In this document: positions 33,274 to 40,481 of the stretch, piece after piece
Position numbering within the stretch: the stretch's first letter is position 1
How the letters are laid out: every line of letters begins with the position of its first letter
Origin: Terriglobia bacterium
GTDB lineage: Bacteria; Acidobacteriota; Terriglobia; Bryobacterales; Bryobacteraceae
Reading direction: 5' to 3'
Assembly (NCBI GenBank): GCA_025350105.1
Contig: JANXYJ010000121.1
Coordinates: forward strand, 1 to 40,481
Length of the DNA stretch: 40,481 nucleotides
The notes under the pieces: generated by a model
The model's database searches: none
What the model was told of the DNA's origin: nothing
Seen by the model: only the letters and a program-made list of their open reading frames with translations
Translations under genes and position numbers: made by a program

Positions 33274-33693
33274 CTACTTCTTTTCCGGCGCCTTATCCCC
33301 AGGCGTTGGGATCGGCACCTGGATGGTCTGCTTTTCCTGTTGTTTGCCGTTCACGTAGGGTGTCACCTGAATTGGTACCGTACCACCGGTTTGGGCTGGG
33401 GCACCCTGGCTACCCGGTGTTAACGGAATCGTCTTCTGGAAGATGGCTGGCGAACTTTTGCCATTGCGCGTGGCCAATAGTGAGAGCGAAAGCGACGTCA
33501 CCATAAACAATCCAGCCGCCACCGCCGTGGCTTTCGATAGTACCGTGGCGGAACCGCGCGGGCCAAATACGGTTTGCGACCCCTGGCCGCCAAAGGCGCC
33601 TGCCAAATCCGCAGCCTTGCCGCTTTGCAGCAACACCACTACCGCCAGAAATACGCAAACAATCACGTGAACAATTGTAATTAAGATGGCCAT
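33274..33693 (-). CDS. secG: Preprotein translocase subunit SecG
   Basis: A 139-residue inner-membrane protein. The first 75 residues match SecG: a first membrane segment ([20 protein letters not shown]), the loop [34 protein letters not shown], and a second segment ([17 protein letters not shown]). SecG forms the SecYEG channel with SecY and SecE. A Pro/Gln/Lys-rich extension of about 55 residues follows, which is longer than usual but common in Acidobacteria. It is upstream of the cytochromes on the same strand; a link in expression is possible but not shown. Confidence 0.93.
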   Translation of the reverse strand: MAILITIVHVIVCVFLAVVVLLQSGKAADLAGAFGGQGSQTVFGPRGSATVLSKATAVAAGLFMVTSLSLSLLATRNGKSSPAIFQKTIPLTPGSQGAPAQTGGTVPIQVTPYVNGKQQEKQTIQVPIPTPGDKAPEKK

Positions 33694-33802
33694 GCCTTAC
33701 GTCCGTCCGCATGCCATAGGCGCATGCAATCAGCACCATCATAGCATGGCACCCGTTGGCGTGCTTTTTTTGTGCGGGCGGTACTCGTTTTAGCTTACTG
33801 CC

Positions 33803-34108
33803 ATGTCCACGGGCTGCTATATTAGAGATGTGAAACGCAAACGCACGTCTGCCGCCGACACCGCCGACAACATCGGGACGCCTTCCGTGTCTCCCCCTCC
33901 CGTGTCTCCCGCCGACGTGGTTCCTCCGCAACTTTTGGAAGGCGCCAAGCGTGCCGTTGAAATGGATCGTTTGCCCAAGCCCGCTCGTTGCTCGGTTTGC
34001 AATGAGGATTGCGCGCCCATCTCCAGCGAAGGCCTCTGCTGGGTTTGCCGCCGCCTGAAGCTTAGCGCCTGGCGCGATTCCGACATGCAGATGCCGGCGC
34101 AGGAATAG
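33803..34108 (+). CDS. Small zinc-ribbon-like protein
   Basis: A 101-residue protein whose C-terminal half has CSVCNEDCAPISSEGLCWVC, two CxxC-like pairs that could bind zinc. The N-terminal half is Ser/Pro/Thr-rich and contains a short near-repeat (PSVSPPPVSPAD) that follows from a duplicated CCGTGTCTCCC in the DNA. A GTG nine codons downstream (AGAG before it) is an alternative start. It lies divergent from secG and 85 bp before dusB on the same strand. I do not know a function. Confidence 0.6.
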   Translation: MSTGCYIRDVKRKRTSAADTADNIGTPSVSPPPVSPADVVPPQLLEGAKRAVEMDRLPKPARCSVCNEDCAPISSEGLCWVCRRLKLSAWRDSDMQMPAQE

Positions 34109-34133
34109 CCCGCTCCCGGCCTTTGCCACAATC

Positions 34134-34181
34134 TAACCCGTAAGCCCGCAGGTAAGACTTTCGGGTTAAACCCGCAGGTAA
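34134..34181. promoter_or_regulatory. Repeats in the dusB leader
   Basis: CCCGCAGGTAA occurs at 34145-34155 and again at 34171-34181, 26 bp apart, and TAACCCG (34134-34140) is inverted as CGGGTTA (34162-34168). This could be an operator pair or a hairpin leader just upstream of the dusB ATG at 34194. Equally it may be another accidental short duplication. Confidence 0.35.
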
Positions 34182-34193
34182 AATAGAAACAGT

Positions 34194-35195
34194 ATGTTCC
34201 CGCGTGAATATTCCGTCGGTCCTATCGCGATTACGCCCGCCACTGTGCTCGCGCCCATGGCCGGCGTCACGGATACTGTTTTCCGCCGAATGATCCGCGG
34301 CCAGGGTGGCTGTGGGCTCATCATGACGGAGTTCACCAGTTCGCATGGAATTGTGGCCAGTGCAAAAGCCACGAAACCCACCCGCTCCTTTCGCTATCTG
34401 TATTTCGATCCCGAAGAGCACCCCATCTCCGCCCAGTTATTTGGAGCCGATCCCCAGGTGATGGCCGACGCCGCCCGCCATTGCCAGGACATGGGCTTTG
34501 ACATCGTCGATATCAACTTTGGCTGTCCCGTGAAGAAAGTGGTCACCTGCAACGGTGGGTCAGGCTTGCTGCGGGACCTGCCTTTGGTCGAAAACATTTT
34601 GCGGACCGTGCGTGCCGCCATCACCATTCCCTTGACCATGAAGTTTCGCGCGGGCTGGAATGACAAAGATTTAGTGGCGGTTAAAATGGCGCGTCTGGCC
34701 GAAGACTGTGGCCTGCAAGCGATCGCCCTCCATCCCCGCACCCGCGAGCAAGGCTATAGCGGCAAGGCCGATTGGTCGCGCATTGGGGAAGTGAAGGCCG
34801 CCGTGAAAATTCCCGTGATCGGCAACGGCGACATCCTAACGCCCGAAGACGCCGTTCGTATGGTGCAGGAAACCGGCTGCGATGCGGTGATGATCGGCCG
34901 CGCCGCCTCCTCCAATCCCTGGATTTTCCGCCAGATTCAGGACTACCTTAGCACCGGCAAATACGTCACTCCGCCAGAGCACGAACGCTACGAAATCATG
35001 CGCCGCTACTATCTAATGCTGTGTTCGCACAACGCGACAGATACGGTTGGCAAGATGAAGCAGTTCGCTACTTACTTCACTCATGGTGTGCGCAATGGCT
35101 CCAAACTCCGTGCCGACATTTATCATGCGCATGATCCAGCGCAAATCATCGGCATGGTGGATGCGTTTTTTGAACGCGAACTGGCGGCGCACTAG
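34194..35195 (+). CDS. dusB: tRNA-dihydrouridine synthase B
   Basis: A 333-residue FMN enzyme that reduces uridines in the tRNA D-loop. Family marks: APMAGVTDTVFRRM at the N-terminus, MTEFTSSHGI, QLFGADPQVMADAA, DINFGCPVKKV with the catalytic Cys followed by GGSGLLRD, TMKFRAGW, ALHPRTREQGYSGKADW, IPVIGNGDILTPEDA and MIGRAASSNPWIF. Length is normal. The start ATG is favoured as it directly precedes the expected N-terminal barrel sequence (VGPIAITPATVLAPMAG). Confidence 0.95.
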   Translation: MFPREYSVGPIAITPATVLAPMAGVTDTVFRRMIRGQGGCGLIMTEFTSSHGIVASAKATKPTRSFRYLYFDPEEHPISAQLFGADPQVMADAARHCQDMGFDIVDINFGCPVKKVVTCNGGSGLLRDLPLVENILRTVRAAITIPLTMKFRAGWNDKDLVAVKMARLAEDCGLQAIALHPRTREQGYSGKADWSRIGEVKAAVKIPVIGNGDILTPEDAVRMVQETGCDAVMIGRAASSNPWIFRQIQDYLSTGKYVTPPEHERYEIMRRYYLMLCSHNATDTVGKMKQFATYFTHGVRNGSKLRADIYHAHDPAQIIGMVDAFFERELAAH

Positions 35196-35249
35196 CGCGG
35201 ATCGGGTCACCCATCCGCGGGTTATTCTGCGATTGCGGGTACGTTCAAT

Positions 35250-35473
35250 ATGAAAATACAATTCACCAGCCGTGTATTCCCAGCCGTGTATTCCCGCCGT
35301 GTACTCAAGGCAGGGCGTACCTACGTCGCGCATGCCCTTGAACTGGATATTTCTTCGTGCGGTGGTTCTAAGGAACGGGCCACCAAAATCTGACAGAAGC
35401 CGTCCGCTTGTTCCTTGAGGAAGCCACGAAGATGGGTACTCTGGATCAGATTCTCGAAGAAGCTAAATCTTAA
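35250..35473 (+). pseudogene. HicB-like antitoxin with frameshift
   Basis: From ATG 35250: MKIQFTSRVF, then KAGRTYVAHALELDISSCGG and KERATK, and then a TGA. Shifting one base, right after, reads NLTEAVRLFLEEATKMGTLD and QILEEAKS to a TAA at 35471. Together this is the usual small HicB/UPF0150-type protein. The break is at a run of four A where five would keep the frame (about 35383-35386). In addition, nine extra codons (PAVYSRRVL) come from a 14-bp tandem repeat. No HicA toxin gene is visible next to it. Its end overlaps the 3' end of the convergent glgB by 11 bp. A base-calling slip in the A-run is an alternative. Confidence 0.7.
35266..35306. repeat. 14-bp tandem repeat, nearly three copies, within the HicB-like gene
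   Basis: CCAGCCGTGTATTC twice exactly (35266-35279, 35280-35293) and a third copy (35294-35306) of 13 bases with one change. The 27 added bases preserve the frame. Confidence 0.85.
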
Positions 35474-37346
35474 ACGCCACCACCGCCAGCGGCGGCAGCG
35501 TCACCGTCATGCTCGCCGGACGGCCGTGAAAACTATGATCGTGCGCCATGACGTAGCCGCTGTTACCCAAATTCGTCCCGCCGAACATTTCAGCATCCGT
35601 GTTAAATAGTTCGCGGTACAAACCCGCCTTTGGAACGCCCAAACGATAACCCGGCCGCGGCACCGGCGTAAAATTGCAAACAAATACAATGAAATCCTCG
35701 CGGTTCTTCGCAAAGCGGATAAACGAAATCACGCTCGATTCGGAATCCAGAAAATCGATCCACTCAAAGCCCGCAAAGGTATCGTCCACTTCGTACAACG
35801 CGGGCTCGCGCCGGTACAGCCAGTTCAACTCTTTCACCAGCGTTTGCAATTTCGAATGCACCGGAAACTGCAGCACCCACCACGGCAGGGGCCCGTCGTG
35901 ATTCCACTCCGATACCTGCCCGAACTCCACGCCCATGAACATCAGTTTCTTGCCCGGATGCGCAAACATGTAGGTCAGAAACGCCCGCGTGTTGGCAAAG
36001 CGCTGCCATTCATCGCCCGGCATTTTCCCCACCAGTGACCCTTTGCCGTGCACCACTTCGTCGTGCGAAACCGGCAGCATGAAGTTTTCCGTGAACGCGT
36101 ACAGCATACTGAACGTCACCAACTGCTGATGATATTTGCGGAACAACGCATCCTGGGAAAAATAGTTGAACATGTCGTGCATCCAGCCCATGTTCCACTT
36201 CATCGTGAAGCCCAATCCGCCGGTATACACCGGACGCGAAACCCCCGGCCAACTGGTGGACTCTTCCGCAATCGTCACCGCGCCCGGCTCCTCATGGGCC
36301 AGTTCATTGAAGCGCTTAACGAAGTCAATGGCTTCCAGATTTTCGCGCCCGCCAAATTTATTGGGAATCCATTCGCCTTCTTCACGCGAATAATCCAGAT
36401 AAATCATGCTTGCCACCGCGTCCACCCGCAGCCCGTCAATGTGAAACTCGCGCAGCCAATAGACAGCGTTCGAAAGCAGAAATGTTTTTACTTCGTTGCG
36501 CCCGTAGTTGAAAATCAGCGTGCCCCAATCCTTGTGCTCGCCTTGCCGCGGATCGGCATGTTCGTAGAGCGCGGTCCCATCAAAGCGGTACAAACTGTGC
36601 GCATCGCGGGGGAAATGCGCTGGCACCCAATCCAGAATCACACCGATTCCGGCTTGATGAAACTTGTCCACAAAACCGCGGAAATCGTCCGGTGTGCCAA
36701 AGCGCGAGGTCGGCGCGAAATACCCCGTCACCTGATAGCCCCACGAACCCGAAAACGGATGCTCCATCATGGGCATCAATTCCACATGCGTGTAGCCCAT
36801 TTGCGCGCAGTAGGCCACCAGCTTGTCCGCAATCTCGCTGTACGTCAACCACGCATTTCCGGGGCCGCGCATCCACGATTCCAAATGCACTTCGTAAACC
36901 GACACCGGCGAACGCAACAGGTTTTTCGCCGCCCGCTCCTGCATCCAGCGCGCATCCGCCCACACATAATTATTCAAACTCCAAACAATGGAAGCAGTGC
37001 GCGGAGGCACCTCCGCAAAAAATGCGTATGGGTCTGATTTTTCCTGCTCCACTCCTGAAGCCGCCCGCACGCAATATTTATAGTGCGTGCCTTGCCCCAG
37101 CTTCGGAATGAACAATTGCCAAATGCCGGCATCGCTAGGCAGCATCGGATGGCTGGCGCGGTCCCAGGAGTTGAAATCGCCAATCACGCTGACGAAGGTC
37201 GCATTCGGTGCCCACACCGCAAAGCGGACGCCCCCCTCCAATATTTGTGCCCCCAGCGTGTGGTAACTTTCGTGATGCGTCCCTTCAGCATGCAAATGCA
37301 GTTCAAAGGGAGTCAATTTCGTAGGCAACGCACTTTGTCCGGACAC
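35463..37346 (-). CDS. glgB: 1,4-alpha-glucan branching enzyme
   Basis: A 627-residue GH13 enzyme that makes alpha-1,6 branches in glycogen. Domains in order: an N-terminal CBM48-like domain ([20 protein letters not shown]), the catalytic barrel with [32 protein letters not shown], the nucleophile region [11 protein letters not shown], the acid/base Glu in [12 protein letters not shown] and the third carboxylate in [13 protein letters not shown], then a C-terminal beta domain ending in [10 protein letters not shown]. The start is a GTG at 37346, only 20 bp from the divergent deaminase start, so promoter elements must lie inside one of the genes or a start is further in. Confidence 0.95.
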   Translation of the reverse strand: MSGQSALPTKLTPFELHLHAEGTHHESYHTLGAQILEGGVRFAVWAPNATFVSVIGDFNSWDRASHPMLPSDAGIWQLFIPKLGQGTHYKYCVRAASGVEQEKSDPYAFFAEVPPRTASIVWSLNNYVWADARWMQERAAKNLLRSPVSVYEVHLESWMRGPGNAWLTYSEIADKLVAYCAQMGYTHVELMPMMEHPFSGSWGYQVTGYFAPTSRFGTPDDFRGFVDKFHQAGIGVILDWVPAHFPRDAHSLYRFDGTALYEHADPRQGEHKDWGTLIFNYGRNEVKTFLLSNAVYWLREFHIDGLRVDAVASMIYLDYSREEGEWIPNKFGGRENLEAIDFVKRFNELAHEEPGAVTIAEESTSWPGVSRPVYTGGLGFTMKWNMGWMHDMFNYFSQDALFRKYHQQLVTFSMLYAFTENFMLPVSHDEVVHGKGSLVGKMPGDEWQRFANTRAFLTYMFAHPGKKLMFMGVEFGQVSEWNHDGPLPWWVLQFPVHSKLQTLVKELNWLYRREPALYEVDDTFAGFEWIDFLDSESSVISFIRFAKNREDFIVFVCNFTPVPRPGYRLGVPKAGLYRELFNTDAEMFGGTNLGNSGYVMAHDHSFHGRPASMTVTLPPLAVVAFKI

Positions 37347-37366
37347 ACCGCTATTATTGCATTTGA

Positions 37367-38359
37367 GTGCCTACAACAAATTTGCTGAAAAATGATTTGC
37401 CCGCCCGAGCCGAATTGCACCTGCATTTGGATGGGTCTCTCGAAACCGAAACGCTTCTGGAAATCGACCCCTCGCTCACTCGCCAGGAAATAGCCGCCGC
37501 TTCCACCTATTCCGATTTCGCCGGCTTCCTGAAAAGTTTCGTCTGGGTCAATCAGAAACTGCGCACACCTGAACACTACGCCATCGCCGCGCGCCACCTG
37601 TTTCAACGGCTGCATGCCGAAGGCGTTGTGTACGCCGAAGTGATTCTCTCCGCCGGCGTGGTTTTGTGGAAGCAACTTCCGTTCGCACCCGTCTACCAGG
37701 CGCTGCTGCGTGAAACCGCCCTCAGTCCCATCCCCGTGCGTTGGATTTTCGACGCCATTCGTCAATTTGGCCCCGAAACAGCCAAGCCGGTTTTTGATTT
37801 AGCCGCCGAACGCGTCAACGACGGCGTGATTGCGGTTGGTTTAGGTGGCGATGAGGATCGCGGCCCCGCGCGCCAATTCAAAACTCTGTTTCAGGAAGCC
37901 CGCGACAAAGGACTGCGGCTCACCTGTCACGCTGGTGAAATGAGCGGTCCCGATAGTATCTGGCAGGCCCTGGAAATCGGCTCCGAACGCATCGGCCATG
38001 GCATTCGCGCCATTGACGATCCAGCACTGATGGCTCATCTCGCCGCTCAAAACATTCCCCTTGAAGTTTGCATCACTAGCAATCTGCGTACCGGTGTCGT
38101 GCGTTCTCTCGACGAGCACCCCGTAAAAAAACTCTATGACGCAGGCGTGCCCATCATTCTCAATTCCGACGACCCGGCTCTGTTCGGCTGCACGCTCACC
38201 AGTGAGTATGAATTAGCCGCGCGCGAGTTTGGCTTTACTCCGGCGCAAATGGCGGAGCTGGGGCGAAATAGTTTCCGTTTTGCTTTCGTTCAAGTTGCGG
38301 CAAGCGAAGCGTTACAAAATAAGCAGGCAGCAGCCCTCCAAAACATTTTCCGTTTGTAG
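37367..38359 (+). CDS. Adenosine-deaminase-family enzyme
   Basis: A 330-residue zinc amidohydrolase of the adenosine/aminodeoxyfutalosine deaminase group. Zn and catalytic motifs are intact: ELHLHLDGS near the N-terminus, TCHAGE near residue 185 with the catalytic Glu, RIGHGIR, and [10 protein letters not shown] near 265. The length is normal. It would deaminate adenine-containing nucleosides or aminodeoxyfutalosine in the futalosine menaquinone pathway; sequence alone does not decide, so I give no symbol. Start is GTG 37367 without a clear ribosome site. It is divergent from glgB. Confidence 0.85.
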   Translation: MPTTNLLKNDLPARAELHLHLDGSLETETLLEIDPSLTRQEIAAASTYSDFAGFLKSFVWVNQKLRTPEHYAIAARHLFQRLHAEGVVYAEVILSAGVVLWKQLPFAPVYQALLRETALSPIPVRWIFDAIRQFGPETAKPVFDLAAERVNDGVIAVGLGGDEDRGPARQFKTLFQEARDKGLRLTCHAGEMSGPDSIWQALEIGSERIGHGIRAIDDPALMAHLAAQNIPLEVCITSNLRTGVVRSLDEHPVKKLYDAGVPIILNSDDPALFGCTLTSEYELAAREFGFTPAQMAELGRNSFRFAFVQVAASEALQNKQAAALQNIFRL

Positions 38360-38525
38360 GTGGTTAGCGCGCCGCTGGCAGCGCTGTTGGGATTTTCCGC
38401 ACCTCTACTATGGAAACGCCGTCACCGGCTCGCCGTTTTTTGCCGGATTTTGATGTATTTCGATGATTTGTAACCGCTTGCCTAAAACGGCGCCTGCGTT
38501 TTTGGCACAAGTGAAAACCCACCCA

Positions 38526-39140
38526 TCAATTGCCGGGCAATCGCGTCGACTGGCTCAACGCTACTTTGTCGGCTTCCGACATTCCCGCGTTCTGCTTGAT
38601 GTCATCCCGCGTTTTCAGCTTGCGACGGTAGCGTCCAAAATATTCGTCGATATCGCCGCCAAATTGAAAACTGTACATGATATCGGCGAAGGCCCGTGTG
38701 TGATTCAGTCCCAGTGCATGCCCCGACTCATGCAGGCAAGTCAGATAAACGATGGTGTCCCGCAACAATTCGTCGCGGCGCGTGTCATCTTCCGGAATCA
38801 AAATATGCAATTCAGACCCGCGGCGTCCATTCACCACGATGGGCACTGCTTCTCCGTACAAGCCGCTGTTTTTGTCGGCCCAACGAAATTGCAGCAGCGC
38901 CGTAGCACGATCTTTGGTTTCCACAAAGTGAAGCTTGGTCTGGTTTGGACCAGCTTGGTTTGGCTGAGACACACTCGCTTCCTGCCACGCAGCCAGCGCC
39001 CAGCGCGCCAAATCCATATCACCGGGACGGCAAGGCGTACCCATTACCGAGCAAGATTCAATCCAGAAAGTGGTGTCAGCGGCGGACAGCGCCGACGCTA
39101 GCAGCAGGTACAAGATAAAGCTAGTTCTTGGAAGATACAT
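38526..39140 (-). CDS. Secreted matrixin-like zinc metalloprotease
   Basis: A 204-residue exported protein with signal peptide [14 protein letters not shown]. It carries the metzincin zinc site [11 protein letters not shown] near residue 137 and, after a short gap, the Met-turn IMYS, so it should be an active matrixin-type protease. The N-terminal part has [15 protein letters not shown], as in the substrate-binding part of such enzymes. A small repeated QPNQAGPNQ lies in the middle. I chose ATG 39140 over an upstream GTG. The first 20 bases overlap the end of cysE, suggesting one transcript. Confidence 0.85.
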   Translation of the reverse strand: MYLPRTSFILYLLLASALSAADTTFWIESCSVMGTPCRPGDMDLARWALAAWQEASVSQPNQAGPNQTKLHFVETKDRATALLQFRWADKNSGLYGEAVPIVVNGRRGSELHILIPEDDTRRDELLRDTIVYLTCLHESGHALGLNHTRAFADIMYSFQFGGDIDEYFGRYRRKLKTRDDIKQNAGMSEADKVALSQSTRLPGN

Positions 39141-39801
39141 TCTCGCTACTCTGTTCCGCACTCAAACGCCCCACCAGCGCCTCCAAATCGGCAACGCGTT
39201 TGGACATCCGTTCCATCGCCAGCGCTTCCGGGTCCGGCAGATTGCCGTGTTCCAGTTCTTCGTGTTCCAGTTCACCAAGGTTTGCCTGACCGCGCACCAC
39301 ACGCCCCGGCACGCCTACAACCGTCGAATGATCCGGCACCGGCCTTACCACAACGCTGCCCGCGCCAACTTTTACGTGATCGCCCACCTTGATATTGCCC
39401 AGCACGGCCGAGCCCGTCCCCAGCACCACATGATTTCCAATCGTCGGATGCCGCTTGCCGGTATCTTTGCCCGTGCCGCCCAGGGTCACGCCCTGGTACA
39501 TCAAAACATCGTCGCCGATCTCGGCCGTCTCACCAATCACGATGCCCATACCGTGATCGATGAAAAATCGCCGGCCAATGGTCGCGCCCGGGTGAATGTC
39601 AATGCCAGTCAGGCTGCGAGAAAGTTGCGAAATCAGCCGCGCCACCGTGAACCAGCCCGCTTTGTACAAACCATGTGCAATGCGATGCAGGAACAATGCG
39701 TGCAGGCCCGGATAGCAGAACAGAATCTCAATCACTCCGCGCGCAGCCGGATCGCGCTGAAAAATGGTATCGATCTGTTCGCGAACCTGGCGAAAAATCA
39801 T
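39121..39801 (-). CDS. cysE: Serine O-acetyltransferase
   Basis: A 226-residue enzyme that makes O-acetylserine for cysteine synthesis. Seen: the N-terminal helical part with [20 protein letters not shown] and the left-handed beta-helix with hexapeptide repeats: [64 protein letters not shown] and [13 protein letters not shown]. These are EpsC/CysE hallmarks. A Glu-rich C-terminal tail includes a 15-bp duplication ([10 protein letters not shown]) and a coiled-coil-like end. It overlaps the protease gene start. Confidence 0.95.
   Translation of the reverse strand: MIFRQVREQIDTIFQRDPAARGVIEILFCYPGLHALFLHRIAHGLYKAGWFTVARLISQLSRSLTGIDIHPGATIGRRFFIDHGMGIVIGETAEIGDDVLMYQGVTLGGTGKDTGKRHPTIGNHVVLGTGSAVLGNIKVGDHVKVGAGSVVVRPVPDHSTVVGVPGRVVRGQANLGELEHEELEHGNLPDPEALAMERMSKRVADLEALVGRLSAEQSSENVSSKN
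39246..39275. repeat. 15-bp tandem duplication in cysE
   Basis: CGTGTTCCAGTTCTT and CGTGTTCCAGTTCAC are adjacent and differ at the last two bases. They encode the duplicated Glu-Leu-Glu-His stretch in the enzyme's C-terminal tail; the frame is kept. Confidence 0.75.
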
Positions 39802-39875
39802 CTTTAGCGGCTGCCTCTCTTTATTATCGCTGCTTCGTCAACTGGTTCAATCTGCTGGTGTACTATCCTGAAATC

Positions 39876-40331
39876 GTGCGCACAATTCTTGCCGTTTCTG
39901 TTCTCGCGGTCTTTGTTCTAACGTCTGTTCTAACCCTGGCCGGCTGTTCCACCGCCCCGCCGCCCGTCGCCAACCGCGCCGGTGGACCGCCCATCGCAAC
40001 TTCCGTCATCGCCGCCGGACACCCCATGGCAAAATACCTGGAGCTTGTTGGATTCCGTCTCTCGGAAAAAGGTGCAGGAAAGTTAATCGTCAAGTTCGCT
40101 GTGGTCAATCATTCTGAAGCCGACATCGGCGATCTGGACATGAAGATCCGCCTCACCACCACCGCAGCCAAGCCCGACGACCCGCCCATCCTGGAATTCG
40201 ACGCCAAGGCTCCGCAACTGGGACCCCTGGAAATGAAAGAAGTCACCGCCACCGGCACCACCAAGTTGCGCATTTATGAATTGCCCGACTGGCAGTTCAT
40301 CCGCGCCAACGTCGAAATCACGTCAAAGTAA
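39876..40331 (+). CDS. Lipoprotein of unknown function
   Basis: A 151-residue exported protein from GTG 39876: RTILAVSVLAVFVLTSVLTL then AGC, a lipobox giving an acylated Cys. The mature part (YLELVGFRLSEKGAGKLIVK, VVNHSEADIGDLDMKIRLTT) forms a beta-sandwich in style and resembles FxLYD/DUF-like domains of unknown role. The frame continues upstream, but that part overlaps cysE's start antisense and lacks a signal-like start. A 12-bp repeat lies within the signal sequence (39914-39937). It is divergent from cysE and 2 bp before the next gene, so the two are co-transcribed. Confidence 0.8.
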   Translation: MRTILAVSVLAVFVLTSVLTLAGCSTAPPPVANRAGGPPIATSVIAAGHPMAKYLELVGFRLSEKGAGKLIVKFAVVNHSEADIGDLDMKIRLTTTAAKPDDPPILEFDAKAPQLGPLEMKEVTATGTTKLRIYELPDWQFIRANVEITSK

Positions 40332-40333
40332 AA

Positions 40334-40481
40334 ATGCCGACCGAGCGCCTCTACTATAACGACAGCTATTTGCGTGAGTTCACTGCTCAAGTCGTGGACA
40401 CGGTCGATGACGGCCTCCGCGTCTACCTCGATCGCACCGCCTTTTATCCCACCTCAGGAGGCCAGCCATTCGACAAAGGAG
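40334..40481 (+). CDS. AlaX-type alanyl-tRNA editing protein, N-terminal part (runs off the window)
   Basis: The 49 visible codons start with ATG two bases after the lipoprotein stop: LYYNDSYLREFTAQVVDTV and the RTAFYPTSGGQPFDKG sequence are the start of the alanyl-tRNA synthetase editing domain. As the catalytic synthetase core would have to come before it, this is a free-standing AlaX protein, which removes wrongly attached Ser or Gly from tRNA-Ala. The Zn ligands (HxxxH and C/H) lie outside the window. Confidence 0.8.
   Translation, partial: MPTERLYYNDSYLREFTAQVVDTVDDGLRVYLDRTAFYPTSGGQPFDKG

Noticed and set aside
33172-33423. Plus-strand frame beginning with a lipoprotein-like signal (LTVLLAGGTAFGC)
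   Set aside because: Most of it is antisense to secG, its N-terminus is made from tandem-duplicated DNA and no ribosome site is seen; probably accidental, though a tiny lipoprotein cannot be ruled out.
33694-33802. tRNA or small RNA gene near secG, as seen in some bacteria
   Set aside because: I found no cloverleaf, T-loop motif or CCA end in the spacers on either side.
35196-35249. A HicA toxin gene next to the HicB-like relic
   Set aside because: The space is too short and nothing resembling the HicA double-stranded RNA-binding fold is present on either strand.
39675-39875. Longer N-terminus for the lipoprotein
   Set aside because: It overlaps the start of cysE antisense, and the signal peptide with lipobox begins only at GTG 39876.

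Overview
The window looks like a chromosomal segment of an acidobacterium close to Bryobacterales/Solibacter. The evidence is a very large Oar-like TonB-dependent receptor with an N-terminal carboxypeptidase-regulatory domain, secreted proteins of the 'GHPDLQG' type, an NHL-repeat protein paired with cupins, relics of an ECF-sigma/Ser-Thr-kinase pair, and a moderately GC-rich, strongly strand-clustered layout. This is inference from family content; no rRNA or marker gene is present. I found no tRNA, CRISPR array, integrase or complete insertion sequence.

Layout. 1-5.7 kb (minus): the start of a TolB-like/adenylate-cyclase-like regulator, two relic genes, then a secreted NHL protein, a cupin, a bicupin and a GHPDLQG protein. 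5.9-9.5 kb: an MmgE/PrpD enzyme, an orphan secreted protein, and a broken chimera of a Ser/Thr kinase N-lobe joined to an ECF sigma C-terminus. 9.6-14.7 kb: a CoA-based module with two 2-hydroxyacyl-CoA dehydratase-family subunits and an MFS carrier, divergent from a family III CoA-transferase. 14.7-17.2 kb: a collapsed heavy-metal RND efflux operon (TolC, adaptor and pump, all internally deleted) behind a His-rich small protein. 17.2-20.8 kb: the Oar-like receptor.

20.9-33.0 kb is the most interesting region. It is a minus-strand run of eight genes encoding a 23-heme and a 46-heme c-type cytochrome, a beta-barrel-like outer-membrane protein, a secreted LolA-like protein, a b-type membrane cytochrome, a membrane-anchored zinc-ribbon/ferredoxin/FAD-NAD(P) oxidoreductase, a TPR protein and a c'-like cytochrome. 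Together they hold 70 CxxCH motifs by my count. The parts needed to take electrons from a soluble donor or the quinone pool, cross the periplasm and pass through the outer membrane are all present, so a transenvelope or extracellular electron-transfer system is the natural reading. The 46-heme protein contains ten exact 219-bp (73-residue) units, each with three CxxCH motifs and three further histidines, enough for three bis-His hemes per unit.

33.3-40.5 kb is mostly housekeeping: SecG, a small zinc-ribbon protein, DusB, a frameshifted HicB-like antitoxin, the glycogen branching enzyme GlgB, an adenosine-deaminase-like enzyme, a matrixin-type protease, serine acetyltransferase CysE, a lipoprotein and the start of an AlaX-type tRNA-editing protein.

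Two genome-wide habits show up. One is gene decay by internal deletion (four loci). The other is short 9-16 bp tandem duplications scattered through both coding and non-coding DNA. Both suggest frequent slippage or short-homology recombination.
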